Of a stretch of 64,000 nt of DNA, positions 25,235-34,774 are shown one piece after another. This stretch comes from Geovibrio thiophilus (GTDB lineage: Bacteria; Chrysiogenota; Deferribacteres; Deferribacterales; Geovibrionaceae). Made by a program: the position numbers and the translations under genes. The notes below the pieces were generated by a model, which saw only the letters and a list, made by a program, of their open reading frames with translations, had not been told where the DNA came from and made no database searches. Positions within the stretch are counted from its first letter, which is position 1; each line of letters opens with the position of its first letter. The stretch lies in NCBI RefSeq assembly GCF_004087915.1, contig NZ_CP035108.1, forward strand, positions 2,604,001 through 2,668,000. Reading direction: 5' to 3'.

Positions 25235-26350
25235 TTATTTCAGCGGTATTCCGAATCTTCTTGCCGCTTCGGTGAAATCCACATCCATTCCAGCCTGCGC
25301 CGCTTCCCTGATTGTAGTCCAATCCGCGTATTTTTTCTCCTCAAAAACAAACGACGGAAGCTTGCATCCGCTGCCGAAGTTAAGCTCCGCTATCCATCTG
25401 ACCAGAGTGGAATTTACCGTACCCGCCAGTGAGGCGGCGGTCTTTGCCGCTTTTATACCGAATGTTCTGGAGTGCTCCTTAGCAAGGGCGTATGATGCGC
25501 CTGAGCCGGTGTCGCTGGTGAGTATTTCTCCTGTTACTGCCTTTGAGATCTCTCCGTTGCAGACCTCAATCAGCTTTGCGAAATCCTCCGAACTTCCCCT
25601 GCTTTCAAGCACCTGAACCTTTTCCACGTTGGCTAACGCCACTGCGGCATCGTTCTGTATGCCGCTTAAGGATTCAGCCAGAGCCTGCGCCCTGCGCCTC
25701 GTTTCCTCTCCTCCGTCCGAATTGAACATGGCAAGGACTGTCGGAACACCGAATTTCTCCGCAACGGTGAGCCAGAAGCGAAACCCTGCCTTCTTGAACA
25801 TCCACGGCCAGTAGCATTTGGACAGAACCGGGCTGCCGTAGGGGTTTTCGTTTCTGGGCATATGCCTGTGGATTATAAACTTGTATTTTTCATCAAGTTC
25901 TGTCTTCCCTCCTCCGTCCGCCATGAAAAGACCGCCTTCCGAATCAAAAAGAAATCTGGCTGGATTCCGGTTCAGAAGCTTTTCCGCCAGCCAGTGAGCC
26001 CCCTCCTTCCTCCACACTATTTCCGTAACGGAAAAACCGTATTCCACGGCGGAAAGCATCTCCTCAAGCTCCTGAAGAAAGTTCGGCATGTCTTTGAGAT
26101 TTCTCCGCACATAATCAGCGGTCTTAGCCGCTTCCTTTGTGGAGTCTGCGGGAATTATGCTCCACTCATACGCAAGCACGCCGTGCCTTAGCTGCTCAAG
26201 TTTTGCGGAAATATGCGCATCCGCCAGCATTTCATCAAAGATCGACAGACGGAGACCGTTTTTTGACAGTATAACGTCAGGATTCGGCATAAAGCTTAAA
26301 AATGTTGAAAATTCCGCCGCTGAAGAAACGGCTTTTGTAAGATTATTCAT
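25235..26350 (-). CDS. Phage portal protein, Mu gp29-like (DUF935)
   Basis: A 371-residue protein matching the DUF935/Mu gp29 portal family: the N-terminal LRLSIFDEMLADAHISAKL, the HRHMPRNENPYGSPVLSKCYWPW core and a late VTGEILTSDTGSGASYALAKEH segment. Portals form the dodecameric gate for DNA in capsids. The C-terminal tail beyond FGIPLK is shorter than in full-length relatives. AAGGGGGAAC precedes the ATG, and the gene starts 11 bases after TerL, so the packaging order is kept. No capsid, protease or tail gene follows. Confidence 0.88.
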   Translation of the reverse strand: MNNLTKAVSSAAEFSTFLSFMPNPDVILSKNGLRLSIFDEMLADAHISAKLEQLRHGVLAYEWSIIPADSTKEAAKTADYVRRNLKDMPNFLQELEEMLSAVEYGFSVTEIVWRKEGAHWLAEKLLNRNPARFLFDSEGGLFMADGGGKTELDEKYKFIIHRHMPRNENPYGSPVLSKCYWPWMFKKAGFRFWLTVAEKFGVPTVLAMFNSDGGEETRRRAQALAESLSGIQNDAAVALANVEKVQVLESRGSSEDFAKLIEVCNGEISKAVTGEILTSDTGSGASYALAKEHSRTFGIKAAKTAASLAGTVNSTLVRWIAELNFGSGCKLPSFVFEEKKYADWTTIREAAQAGMDVDFTEAARRFGIPLK

Positions 26351-26361
26351 AATGTTCCCCC

Positions 26362-27759
26362 TTAATATCCTCTGAATATGGCGCCTGCCTGTCTGGAGGT
26401 TCCCGAATGAACCCCTTCGGGCATTGCCCTTGCTCCACCCTCACTCAGCGCCTGAGTGAGAGCGTCAACCATGTCGTCATGCCTGCCGAAGGGGAAAGCC
26501 GCAGCCTCCTCCACCAGTTCAGCGCTGAAAGCCTTGTCCTCCGGCAGATAAACATTTCCCGCCTCAAGGAGGGGCTGAACCGCATAAGCCCTCGAAATCT
26601 TTGAGCCTTTCGGCTCCACGGCTATCATTCCCTGAATCTCCTTTCTGAGAGCCGAAAGAACAGCAGAGCCGTTCGCCTTGTCCTCAACATATTTCGCCCC
26701 CGCCTGCGGCCATCGGACAGTGAGGTTTTTTACCGCTCTTACAGTTGCGGAAAAATCCATTCTGTCCCGCACCATATCGGCAAGGTATCTGCACGAGCCC
26801 TTAACAGCCCAGACCTGTCCCACAACATAGTCGGCTCCTTCGTTACCCTTGAAGCTCATGTCCCATGACTGAAACCAGCAGTCCGGATCGGCTGGAAGGG
26901 TTCGGTAATAACGCCACCATTCCCGTTTGAGCACTGTTCCCGAATCAGGCGCCGGCTCCTGCATATAGAGAGCGTTCCACACCCTTGAGCCCACGGACTG
27001 CCTTATGCGGTTCAGTTCTTCCTCCCCGTATTTCGCAGCCCAGAGAGGCTCACCATGTTTTCGGAAGGATTCGTCCGCTTCGGCGACAGCGGGGAGCTTA
27101 AGAATCCTCCATTCCCCCGGGTATTCCTTGAGGAGCCTGCCCGCAAGATCGTCCTCGTGCCATCTGGTCTGCACCAGAATTATCCGTCCGTTTTTTTCCA
27201 GCCTCGTAAACAGCGTAGAGCGGTACCAATCCCACAGCTTGTCCCTGTAAAGGGCTGAAGACGCCTGTTCGGAGTTTTTAACAGGATCGTCAATGATGAT
27301 CAGATGCCCGCCCTGACCGGTTATTGAACCTCCGGCACCCGCGGCGAGATAACGTCCGCCCTCCTCCAGCTCCCATCTTGACGCGGAGCGGGCATTCGCT
27401 CTCAGACCTTTTCCGCCGAATACATTTAAAAAGAGTCTTGACGCTGCAAGATCCCTCACCCGCCTGCCGAAACTCTCGGCAAGCTCAGCACTGTATGAAC
27501 ACGCGATAACGTTCAGCTTGGGATTCCGTCCCATGAACCATGCGGGAAAGCGTACCGAAGTAATTTCGCTTTTGCCGTGTCTGGGCGGCATCATCACCAT
27601 CAGTCTGTCCGTTTCGCCTCTTTCCACAAGCTCAAGCTCACGGGCAAGCAGCCTGTGGTGCCAATTCGGGAGGAAGTCTCTGAAGCTCAGCATGCAGTAA
27701 GAAATAAGCGACTTTTCCGCCTTCCGGCATGCAGCGGCTCTCGGATCAGTCTTCATCAT
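26362..27759 (-). CDS. Phage terminase large subunit (ATPase/nuclease)
   Basis: A 465-residue TerL. ATPase: Walker A PPRHGKSE (residues 58-65), Walker B HLIIIDDP with D157 and D158, coupling region VQTRWHEDDLAGRL. Nuclease: QSWDMSFKG with D300, VEDKANG near 358-364, and GRHDDMVDALTQAL with D428/D429/D432. Every expected catalytic residue is present and the frame is unbroken, arguing against simple decay. It packages DNA into phage-type heads. It overlaps the TerS-like gene by 14 bases. Confidence 0.94.
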   Translation of the reverse strand: MMKTDPRAAACRKAEKSLISYCMLSFRDFLPNWHHRLLARELELVERGETDRLMVMMPPRHGKSEITSVRFPAWFMGRNPKLNVIACSYSAELAESFGRRVRDLAASRLFLNVFGGKGLRANARSASRWELEEGGRYLAAGAGGSITGQGGHLIIIDDPVKNSEQASSALYRDKLWDWYRSTLFTRLEKNGRIILVQTRWHEDDLAGRLLKEYPGEWRILKLPAVAEADESFRKHGEPLWAAKYGEEELNRIRQSVGSRVWNALYMQEPAPDSGTVLKREWWRYYRTLPADPDCWFQSWDMSFKGNEGADYVVGQVWAVKGSCRYLADMVRDRMDFSATVRAVKNLTVRWPQAGAKYVEDKANGSAVLSALRKEIQGMIAVEPKGSKISRAYAVQPLLEAGNVYLPEDKAFSAELVEEAAAFPFGRHDDMVDALTQALSEGGARAMPEGVHSGTSRQAGAIFRGY

Positions 27760-28153
27760 CCTCCGTTACCCTTGCGGCGTCCTCAAAAGAGATGTCGTAC
27801 AAATCATCCAGAGCATTGTTGGTTTTGACGGTGCCCATTATTTCCTCAGGCTTTGTCAGTCCCACATCCCTGTACGCCTTCAATGTTTTGGAATGAGTTT
27901 CCAGATCCTTCATGTTCCCGCATTCATCCAGCATGCTGTCCGCCTTTTCTATCCCCTTAAGCGCAACATCCTGCACAGCCTTAAGAATCCTGATCCGTTT
28001 CCTGCGTCCGGTTTCAAGACTGTTCTCCCATTTTTCTTTTTTTGCTCTTTTTTTAATCTCAACGGAACTGCATCCGAATATCCCTGCGAGATTGTCCGGA
28101 TCTGTGTTGCCGTTTTCATATTCTTCTCTGATTTTTACCCAGTCGAACCCCAT
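27746..28153 (-). CDS. Terminase small subunit-like protein
   Basis: A 135-residue protein with an N-terminal helix-turn-helix (DPDNLAGIFGCSSVEIKKRAKKEKW) followed by a basic stretch (TGRRKRIRI) and long helices, the layout of small terminase subunits that recognise packaging sites. The family assignment rests on this layout and on its place directly before TerL with a 14-base overlap. The acidic tail DAARVTEDDED is encoded in the overlap. Confidence 0.7.
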   Translation of the reverse strand: MGFDWVKIREEYENGNTDPDNLAGIFGCSSVEIKKRAKKEKWENSLETGRRKRIRILKAVQDVALKGIEKADSMLDECGNMKDLETHSKTLKAYRDVGLTKPEEIMGTVKTNNALDDLYDISFEDAARVTEDDED

Positions 28154-28244
28154 CTCCCCACCGAAACAGTCATTTTGTTACGGACAGAAATATAACGCAT
28201 AAAGGGGAAGGCGTTGTTACGCCATGTGACTGATAAGGATTTTT

Positions 28245-30074
28245 TTAAGGAATGATTATTTTGAAAAGAGTGCCCCTGTCGGAAGGAACAGCCTCCACCC
28301 TGCCGCCGAAGTTTTTCTCCAGAAGCTTGTTGGAAATATAAAGCCCCATGCCTTTTTTCAGGCTGGATGTGCTTAAAGGATCCTCAAGGGCGGATGTGCA
28401 CGCCTCCCTGAACTTGCCGGTACTGTCTTCAATGGTTATCACGCAGGCTCCGTTTTCCGTGACCATGCGGAGCACTATAGTTCCCACGCCCACACCGTTT
28501 GTTTCCACCAGCTCACGGGAAACCATGAGAACATTAAGCAGAACCTGCTTAAGGACAGAGGCTGAGCCTGTGACCTCCGTTTTTGAGTTATCGCTGTGGA
28601 ATACAAAGCCGACTCCGTCCTTTTCATAATATGTGGAAACAAAGGAATGCACCTCATCAAGCAGGGGCATGACCTCAAACCTGTTGTTCAGTGTCTCCTC
28701 TCCGGAGACAAAACCGAGGAACTTATCCACAGATTCCTTCATAAGCTGTATCTGATTCCGGCATGCTTTTATACATTCGGCAAGGTATTTCTCGTCCTCA
28801 ATGCCGGAGGAAATCTCCTCTTTAATATTCTGCATGTTTATATGCACGAGACTCAAGGGCTCACGCCAGTGGTGGGAGACCGAAGCCACCATTTCACCTA
28901 TGGAGTACAGCTTCATTTGCTGAATCATGAATTCCTTCTGCTTTTCAAGCCTTTCAGCCTCGCCTTCGGATCTCTTTTTCAGCTCCTCCTTGTAGTTTTC
29001 AAGGCGTTCGAGCACATTTTCAGTTTCCTCAAGATGCCTGTTGTATTCATGGACAAGCTCCTCAAGCTCCGACACGTAGCCGCTGTCCGGCTTCAGGCTG
29101 ATTTTTTTCGACTCGCCGAAAAGCCGCATGACCTCAGAATAGGGTATTTCAAACCTGCGGCGGAAAATGCCGAAAACGTAATACATGAACAGAGCGGAGA
29201 GCAGCAGAGTCATTACGGCAAGCAGCATAGAGCCCTGCTTCATCCTGTTTATTCCTTCCGGGCTGAGCACGGCTTTGATGCCGATTTTTTCCCACGGGAA
29301 CAGCTGCCCTGCGTCACATCGGAATGTTTTATATACCGAAGCGTCTCTGAAAACAGCAGTATCCCCGTCCGTGACCCCGAACACGGTAAAATCATCAGGA
29401 CTCAGTTCCCCGCCGTAAACCGCCGATGACTCCCTGACGGAAGCACCCAGAGAATATATGCCTATATCGGTGAACAGGCTGCTTGCGCTCTGTATGTTTT
29501 TAATCCGTGAGGCAATCTCATCACCGAAGGAGTATTCCGTCATAACCGCAACGTATTTCCCCCTCTCCGGAGACCACTCAAAGTTCATTATTTCGGAAGA
29601 CTGTTTGGAATACGAATATCTTATGCGGTTTACCCCGCCCGGGTTCTTTCTTGCGAAGTCAAGATCCTTCGCTGAGGGGGTAATCGACCACCTGTCCGAG
29701 GCGCCGCTGCTTTTTCCGCTGAAAAGCATGCGCCCTTCCGTATCAAAAATCATCACTGCGTAAGGTCTTTTTGTTGAAGCGGCGTAGCTGTCAGCCAGAA
29801 ACGCCGCCTCCCTTTCATCTGCCGGAAAACTGTGCAGAACATCATGTGCGTGATGCTTTGAAATATCCGAAATTGAGTTCAGCCGCATGCTGAAGGTGTC
29901 CGCAGCCGACTTCACAGTCTCCTCCAGCAGTCCGGCCAGCCCCTTGTATGTGTCCTCTGTTTTGGCGACAGCCAGACGGACGCTGAGGTAATGATCCGCA
30001 AAGACAAGACATACAAGGAAAAAAAACAGCAGGATAAAACTGTGAACCAGAAGCTTCTTCAGCGGTATCTTCAT
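28245..30074 (-). CDS. Membrane sensor histidine kinase with Cache-like sensor
   Basis: A 609-residue kinase: TM1 about 9-27, a periplasmic Cache-like domain (about 40-280), TM2 about 283-303, a HAMP-like/coiled linker (310-390), then the kinase core. The H-box is GEMVASVSHHWREPL with H401. In the ATPase domain the N-box keeps one Asn (VLLNVLMVSRELV), G1 is worn (IEDSTGKF) and G2 is GMGLYIS, so activity may be reduced. It overlaps the stop of the upstream pseudokinase gene by 4 bases, so both are translated together. No response regulator adjoins. Confidence 0.88.
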   Translation of the reverse strand: MKIPLKKLLVHSFILLFFFLVCLVFADHYLSVRLAVAKTEDTYKGLAGLLEETVKSAADTFSMRLNSISDISKHHAHDVLHSFPADEREAAFLADSYAASTKRPYAVMIFDTEGRMLFSGKSSGASDRWSITPSAKDLDFARKNPGGVNRIRYSYSKQSSEIMNFEWSPERGKYVAVMTEYSFGDEIASRIKNIQSASSLFTDIGIYSLGASVRESSAVYGGELSPDDFTVFGVTDGDTAVFRDASVYKTFRCDAGQLFPWEKIGIKAVLSPEGINRMKQGSMLLAVMTLLLSALFMYYVFGIFRRRFEIPYSEVMRLFGESKKISLKPDSGYVSELEELVHEYNRHLEETENVLERLENYKEELKKRSEGEAERLEKQKEFMIQQMKLYSIGEMVASVSHHWREPLSLVHINMQNIKEEISSGIEDEKYLAECIKACRNQIQLMKESVDKFLGFVSGEETLNNRFEVMPLLDEVHSFVSTYYEKDGVGFVFHSDNSKTEVTGSASVLKQVLLNVLMVSRELVETNGVGVGTIVLRMVTENGACVITIEDSTGKFREACTSALEDPLSTSSLKKGMGLYISNKLLEKNFGGRVEAVPSDRGTLFKIIIP

Positions 30075-32146
30075 TTAGGCACGCTCTTTTCAAGCCCGCA
30101 GGCGGACGTGTTTTTATCGAGATAAATATCTATGTCCAGTCCGTCGGCGGAGCTTATTATATCCACCTTGCCGCTCATTATTGTTCTGAAAAGCTCCACA
30201 GCCATATAAAGGTTGAAATGTCTCATATTATCAGCCGTGCCGGGGGAGTAGGGATCGTTCACAGCATTAAGATCGGCTGCGCTCATGCCGCCGCTGTTGT
30301 CTCTGATCCTGATGCGCACAGCTTCTCCCTCATCGTATAAATCAACATCTATCAGCGGTTCAAACCCGTCGGTTTCCATGCTTCTTTTCTCATCCAGCAA
30401 CCTCTTGCTGTTGTGGAAAACACTGAGCACGGCAAGCTTGAATTCCGCCGGAAAGCCGCAGACCGTAAAACCGAAGCCGGGGCACTCCGGCACGCATTCC
30501 TGATAGCCTGCGCCGCAGCATCTCTCAAGATTTTTAAGCACATCCACCCTGACAGGCTCCTCATAGCCCTGAAGGCGGCAGGTGAAGCTGAGCCGTATAT
30601 CACCGGAAAGCATATGAGGAGCGACCATCCGCATCGTGTCTTCAAGGGTCTGGCGGAGATCGAAAAGCTTTTTCTCCAGCGAGGGTCTGAAAAAATCTCT
30701 CAGCCCCTCAATAGTGGAAGACATGTAAAGAACCTGCTCCATACAGTCTGAGGCTATTTTTTCCAGTCTGTCTCTGTTTTCCTCAAAGTTTTCCGCCATG
30801 GAGGAGATGCTTTCCACATATTCGCCAAGCACCCTGAGAGGAAGCTGCCAGAGATAAGCCACAGAGTGGGTCATTTCCCCCATTGTGGCAAGCATCGACT
30901 GTCGGATTATCAGCTGTTCGTTGGCTTTTCCCTTGGAAACCTCCAGTCTTACCCGCTCCTCAAGTTCCTCATTAAACTTCTCGGCATATGAAAGCAGCTC
31001 AAGCTGTCTGTCTCTGTGTCCGTTGTAAAGCTCCGCCAGCCGCGCCAGATCCTTTTCACCCGCGAGTATGCTTTTCTCGGTGATTTTCTCGGATCTTTTG
31101 ACTCTCTCAATCATGCTGCCGAAAGGGATCACAAACCGGGAGTTCAGCCTTCTGTAGAAAAGAATAAGGGCAAAAACTGCAACAGCCACGGAAAAAAGTT
31201 TGATGAAGAAGCTTAAAATGCCGTAGCGGCGCTCATCCGTCGTATCGAAAATTATGCGGTAGACTATTCTGTGATCAAGGTCCTTAAGATTCTTAGCCGA
31301 ATCCGGCACACGGGCTATCACATAATAGCTTTTGCTTGTTCCGGTGAACAGGCTGCCCGATGTTTTCTCGGTCATTTCGCCCCGTTTAAGGGTCTCAAGA
31401 ACTATTTCGGAATCAGTATCCGTCTCGGGCTCATCAGAGCTGATATTGAAAATGAGGTTGCTGCCGCCCTCCATGCTGTTAAAAACAAGAATGGCGTCCA
31501 CCGACTTTATATACTCCGAGAGAGCGACAATCTTCTCCAGCCTCTCCCTAACCACTTTCAGATCGGCGAGAAAAAGAGCAGTCTGGAGATAAATATCCCT
31601 CTCCTTTATGTAAGACATGGTGTAAGCTCTCAGTACCCTGCCTGAGCGCTCATATACAGGGTAATCCAGCAGAATCCCCCCCTTCTCCTTCGCCCTGCGC
31701 AGGGTTTCCATGGCGTTGGGAAACCTGCTTATATCAAGCCCCAGTTCCGTTGGGTAGGTTGTGTTGAAAATCACTCCCTTCCCTGTGAGCAGGGCTATTT
31801 CTATTTCTGTGTTAAGCTCTTCCTCGTGTTCCTTTTTTCGGTTCATCAGGTATTCATAGGAGGGGATGCCGTACTCGGCTATGAAGTCGTGGAGATTTTT
31901 ATGGTCATCCACCATATGAAGGCGCACATGTATATTCGCGGGAGATTGAAACTCCTTATAGTAGCCGATATTTTCATCGACCATCCGCACTGCCTCCGCC
32001 GTTATGCCGCGAACGTTCAGCTCGAAGTTTCTGTAGTTTAGAAAATAATTGACAAGAATCAGGAATACGGACGCAAGCACAAGAATCAGGCAGTTTACTG
32101 CTAAAAGCTTACGAAGACTTATCCCTTTTTTTTCACCCGCAGACAT
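30071..32146 (-). CDS. Membrane histidine pseudokinase with Cys cluster
   Basis: A 691-residue protein with TM1 about 17-37, an extracytoplasmic sensor (40-305), TM2 about 312-331 and a kinase-like core. The H-box reads MGEMTHSVAYLWQLPL: Tyr431 stands where the four other kinases here have the phospho-acceptor His (AHQW type). The N-box Asn is Ser (AVLSVFHNSKRL) although G1 is intact (DNSGGMS). Before the N-box are C543, C544, C551, C555 and C563, a possible metal or redox site. It probably acts as a non-phosphorylating partner of the kinase at 28245. Confidence 0.85.
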   Translation of the reverse strand: MSAGEKKGISLRKLLAVNCLILVLASVFLILVNYFLNYRNFELNVRGITAEAVRMVDENIGYYKEFQSPANIHVRLHMVDDHKNLHDFIAEYGIPSYEYLMNRKKEHEEELNTEIEIALLTGKGVIFNTTYPTELGLDISRFPNAMETLRRAKEKGGILLDYPVYERSGRVLRAYTMSYIKERDIYLQTALFLADLKVVRERLEKIVALSEYIKSVDAILVFNSMEGGSNLIFNISSDEPETDTDSEIVLETLKRGEMTEKTSGSLFTGTSKSYYVIARVPDSAKNLKDLDHRIVYRIIFDTTDERRYGILSFFIKLFSVAVAVFALILFYRRLNSRFVIPFGSMIERVKRSEKITEKSILAGEKDLARLAELYNGHRDRQLELLSYAEKFNEELEERVRLEVSKGKANEQLIIRQSMLATMGEMTHSVAYLWQLPLRVLGEYVESISSMAENFEENRDRLEKIASDCMEQVLYMSSTIEGLRDFFRPSLEKKLFDLRQTLEDTMRMVAPHMLSGDIRLSFTCRLQGYEEPVRVDVLKNLERCCGAGYQECVPECPGFGFTVCGFPAEFKLAVLSVFHNSKRLLDEKRSMETDGFEPLIDVDLYDEGEAVRIRIRDNSGGMSAADLNAVNDPYSPGTADNMRHFNLYMAVELFRTIMSGKVDIISSADGLDIDIYLDKNTSACGLEKSVPK

Positions 32147-32205
32147 ATTTCTCCGAAATAATAAACCTAACTAAAAAACGATAATAAATATTAGCAGATT
32201 TACAT

Positions 32206-33822
32206 TTATTTTCTAACCATATTTACAAAAGTATCATAATATGCGACTCCGTTTCCCGAATCCGTCAGAATAACAGGGGTTGCGCAGTTGATATAACCTT
32301 TTGTCATTTTACGGTTTTTATAGGCAAAAATGACATTGCCCGCTATGTTTGCGCTCACATTTATTACCCCTGTGAATGAGCCGGAGGGACTGAAAACTTC
32401 AACGTTACTGCCGTCCGTGAGCTGCTCTTTTTCCGCAGTTTCGGGAGATATGAATACAAACGCGTCATTTTCACCCATAGACGGCGGAACCTGAGAATTG
32501 AGATAAGATGTGTGGGAACCCGTGATAAGCCTGTATCCTTCTGATTCGTGAGGATATGCGCTTTCAAGGGGCTTTTCCGTGTATTTCCTTGAGGGCGGAG
32601 CCTTCCTTTCCACCGTTTCGGGATCTGTTATGTCCAGCCTGACACCGAGAAGCCCCGCCAGCTCCGCCGCAAGCTCACTGTCGGATGGGAGAGCGGCGAA
32701 TTTGCCGCGCACAGACGGTCTGTCATTGAAGAAGTAGCTGCCCATCACGTCATTCTGTGCGAACATGCCCCCCGCGCGGATAAAAACATCGGCATGCTTT
32801 GATGTCTCCGTGATATTGGTATCGATGCTTATCAGCTTCACCTTTTCGAGTGCTTTATGCCATTTGTCCGTCTCGGGAAATGTCACGGCGGGGTTTGCGC
32901 CGACAATTATCATAAGCGGAAACTGCTCAATAATATCCGGCAAAAGCGAAATATTCACCCTGCGCACAGGCTGCTTCGGTACAGAGGCAAGCTCCGTCTT
33001 GGAGCCTCTGGCGTAATACAGCAGGCTTTCATTCCCTGTTTTCACCGCCAGCCTGTTTATCCAGCGCACCATCGCCATTCCGTTTTTATAGCGCTGAAGT
33101 CCGAAGCCCGTGATGAATGCTGTTCTTCCCTTTTTTATGTAACCTGCGAAGAGATTATACTCCGCTTCCGTCAGTCCGGTCTGCGCAATGAGCTCTCTGC
33201 GTCTGCCTGAATCTTCAGTGAGGTACGCCTCGCAAAGAAGTCCGTCGCAGGCAGGATTGATCTGAATGAAATCAGTAGCGGAAGGAGCCGTTTCCGTACG
33301 GATGGGATCTATATACAGAATCCGTTTGCCCGCTTTTTTCAGCCTGAGAAGGTATGAGAAGAAATGCTGACTCACAACCTTGGCGTTTCTGCCGAAGATA
33401 ATTATGCTGTCCGCATTTTTAAGGTTTTCCGCGGGAGGATTGTCACACACGCCGAAGTCAAACTCGTGGGCGGTTTCGCCCGTTATATCGCACGGGCTGC
33501 CCTCTATGAAGACTGCGTCCTTGATGCCGGAGAAGAGGACATCCCACCACCCCATTGCGTAGCCGAGACTGCCGGAGCCCCGCATAAACAGGAACTCGCT
33601 TCCGTTCAGCGATTTAATCAGCTCCGCCGCTTTTGAGAGGCTTTCGGGGTCAGACTCAGCCCCGTGGGTTATCTCCCTTTCATAAAAGTCCTTCAGCTTG
33701 GAACAGACAAAACCGTTGCGCCCGTTTTTCTCTTCAGCGGATTTGAAAACCGGCTTGCCGTTTTCCTCCTCGATGTAAAAATCACAGAAGTCGGGGCAGT
33801 CTTTGGAGCAGAATGTCTTCAT
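32206..33822 (-). CDS. Small molybdopterin oxidoreductase with [4Fe-4S] motif
   Basis: A 538-residue cytoplasmic protein (no Tat or Sec signal) of the molybdopterin oxidoreductase superfamily. C5-x3-C9-x3-C13-x26-C40 should bind [4Fe-4S]. GSPCDITGE near residue 108 corresponds to the GG-x-C-D-x-x-G region where the metal-ligating residue usually lies, and VGANPAVTFPETDKW and the C-terminal MoCo-binding domain (about 420-538) follow. It is shorter than formate dehydrogenases or nitrate reductases and closer in size to FwdB-like proteins. The substrate is unknown. It begins 7 bases after the transglutaminase-like gene. Confidence 0.85.
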   Translation of the reverse strand: MKTFCSKDCPDFCDFYIEEENGKPVFKSAEEKNGRNGFVCSKLKDFYEREITHGAESDPESLSKAAELIKSLNGSEFLFMRGSGSLGYAMGWWDVLFSGIKDAVFIEGSPCDITGETAHEFDFGVCDNPPAENLKNADSIIIFGRNAKVVSQHFFSYLLRLKKAGKRILYIDPIRTETAPSATDFIQINPACDGLLCEAYLTEDSGRRRELIAQTGLTEAEYNLFAGYIKKGRTAFITGFGLQRYKNGMAMVRWINRLAVKTGNESLLYYARGSKTELASVPKQPVRRVNISLLPDIIEQFPLMIIVGANPAVTFPETDKWHKALEKVKLISIDTNITETSKHADVFIRAGGMFAQNDVMGSYFFNDRPSVRGKFAALPSDSELAAELAGLLGVRLDITDPETVERKAPPSRKYTEKPLESAYPHESEGYRLITGSHTSYLNSQVPPSMGENDAFVFISPETAEKEQLTDGSNVEVFSPSGSFTGVINVSANIAGNVIFAYKNRKMTKGYINCATPVILTDSGNGVAYYDTFVNMVRK

Positions 33823-33829
33823 AAAATAT

Positions 33830-34774
33830 CTACCTTATGTCAATCACGTATTTTTCGGTTATATTATCCTCGTTCATCCCCATTCCGGGCAGAACCTGAG
33901 AACCTCTTATGGCGGCGTCCAGAGGAATGCAGAGCACGCCCTCATCCTCTTCAAAGCGGAGATCAGCGGAAAGAGACGCGGATTTGACCGCCTTAAAGGT
34001 GAAGACGGACGCCTTCGCCGTTCTCACACCGATCACGTTCCCTTTCTCTATGTGGCATTTCAGGGTTTCCCCCGTGCTGGCTTCCGCCGAGCAGGCTTCG
34101 TAATATTTATAGTCCATATTTCTTGTCATTTTTTCAAACTCCTTCCTGTCGGGGAAGAGATAAAAGTTCAGAGGCTCTCCGGCGGAGAACTCCACTGTGT
34201 ATTCACCCCTGCCGCTGCCCCCTTCAAAGGTTGCCGCCCATGCGGTGTCGGCGGGAAGAAACGTTCTGGTGTCGGACACTGTGAGACTGCCCGCGTATTC
34301 CTGTGTCACAACATTTTCAAACCTGATCCTGTCTATGCCGCATACTCTGGAATACATATGCGTATCGGTCGCCACAAGCTGCGTTTCCACACCGATATTC
34401 CAGAGGAGTGACGAAACGAGTATGCTCAAATCCTCGCAGTCCCCCGCCATGAGGGCAAGGGTTTCCTCCGGCTTCTGTATCAGCTCAAAGCCCGCCGGAT
34501 CACTCAGGTAGCTTACCTTCTGCTGAACAAAGGCATAAACGCGCGCCGCCCTGCACTCTGTGTCATCACAGCCGGCGGTGAGCTCCGAAGCAAGCCTTCT
34601 AAGCTGCGGGCTGTTTTTATCCACAGCGCTGACATAAGGCTGAAAGCCCTTCCGCATATATCTTTCAGGTATCTCATCTTTATAAGCGGAGGTCTCCCGC
34701 TTTTCGCCGAAAAAAAGAGCGGCGAAGGCTGCAATGAAAAGCAGCATGGAGAGCGCAAGCATCTTCGGGCGCAT
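33830..34774 (-). CDS. Transglutaminase-like periplasmic or membrane-anchored protein
   Basis: A 314-residue protein with an N-terminal signal anchor (LALSMLLFIAAFAALFF). The core transglutaminase-like/cysteine protease pattern is visible: Cys in LMAGDCEDLSIL (about residue 112) and His in ATDTHMYSRV (about 138), with RVYAFVQQKVSY upstream. Members hydrolyse or crosslink peptide bonds in the envelope. The start overlaps the stop of the M1-ChaN-PDZ gene by one base and the Mo-enzyme gene follows after 7 bases. Confidence 0.8.
   Translation of the reverse strand: MRPKMLALSMLLFIAAFAALFFGEKRETSAYKDEIPERYMRKGFQPYVSAVDKNSPQLRRLASELTAGCDDTECRAARVYAFVQQKVSYLSDPAGFELIQKPEETLALMAGDCEDLSILVSSLLWNIGVETQLVATDTHMYSRVCGIDRIRFENVVTQEYAGSLTVSDTRTFLPADTAWAATFEGGSGRGEYTVEFSAGEPLNFYLFPDRKEFEKMTRNMDYKYYEACSAEASTGETLKCHIEKGNVIGVRTAKASVFTFKAVKSASLSADLRFEEDEGVLCIPLDAAIRGSQVLPGMGMNEDNITEKYVIDIR

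Noticed and set aside
22677-28153. Complete prophage integrated at tRNA-Pro
   Set aside because: There is no integrase, no repeated tRNA end, and no structural or lysis genes; only the packaging trio is present.
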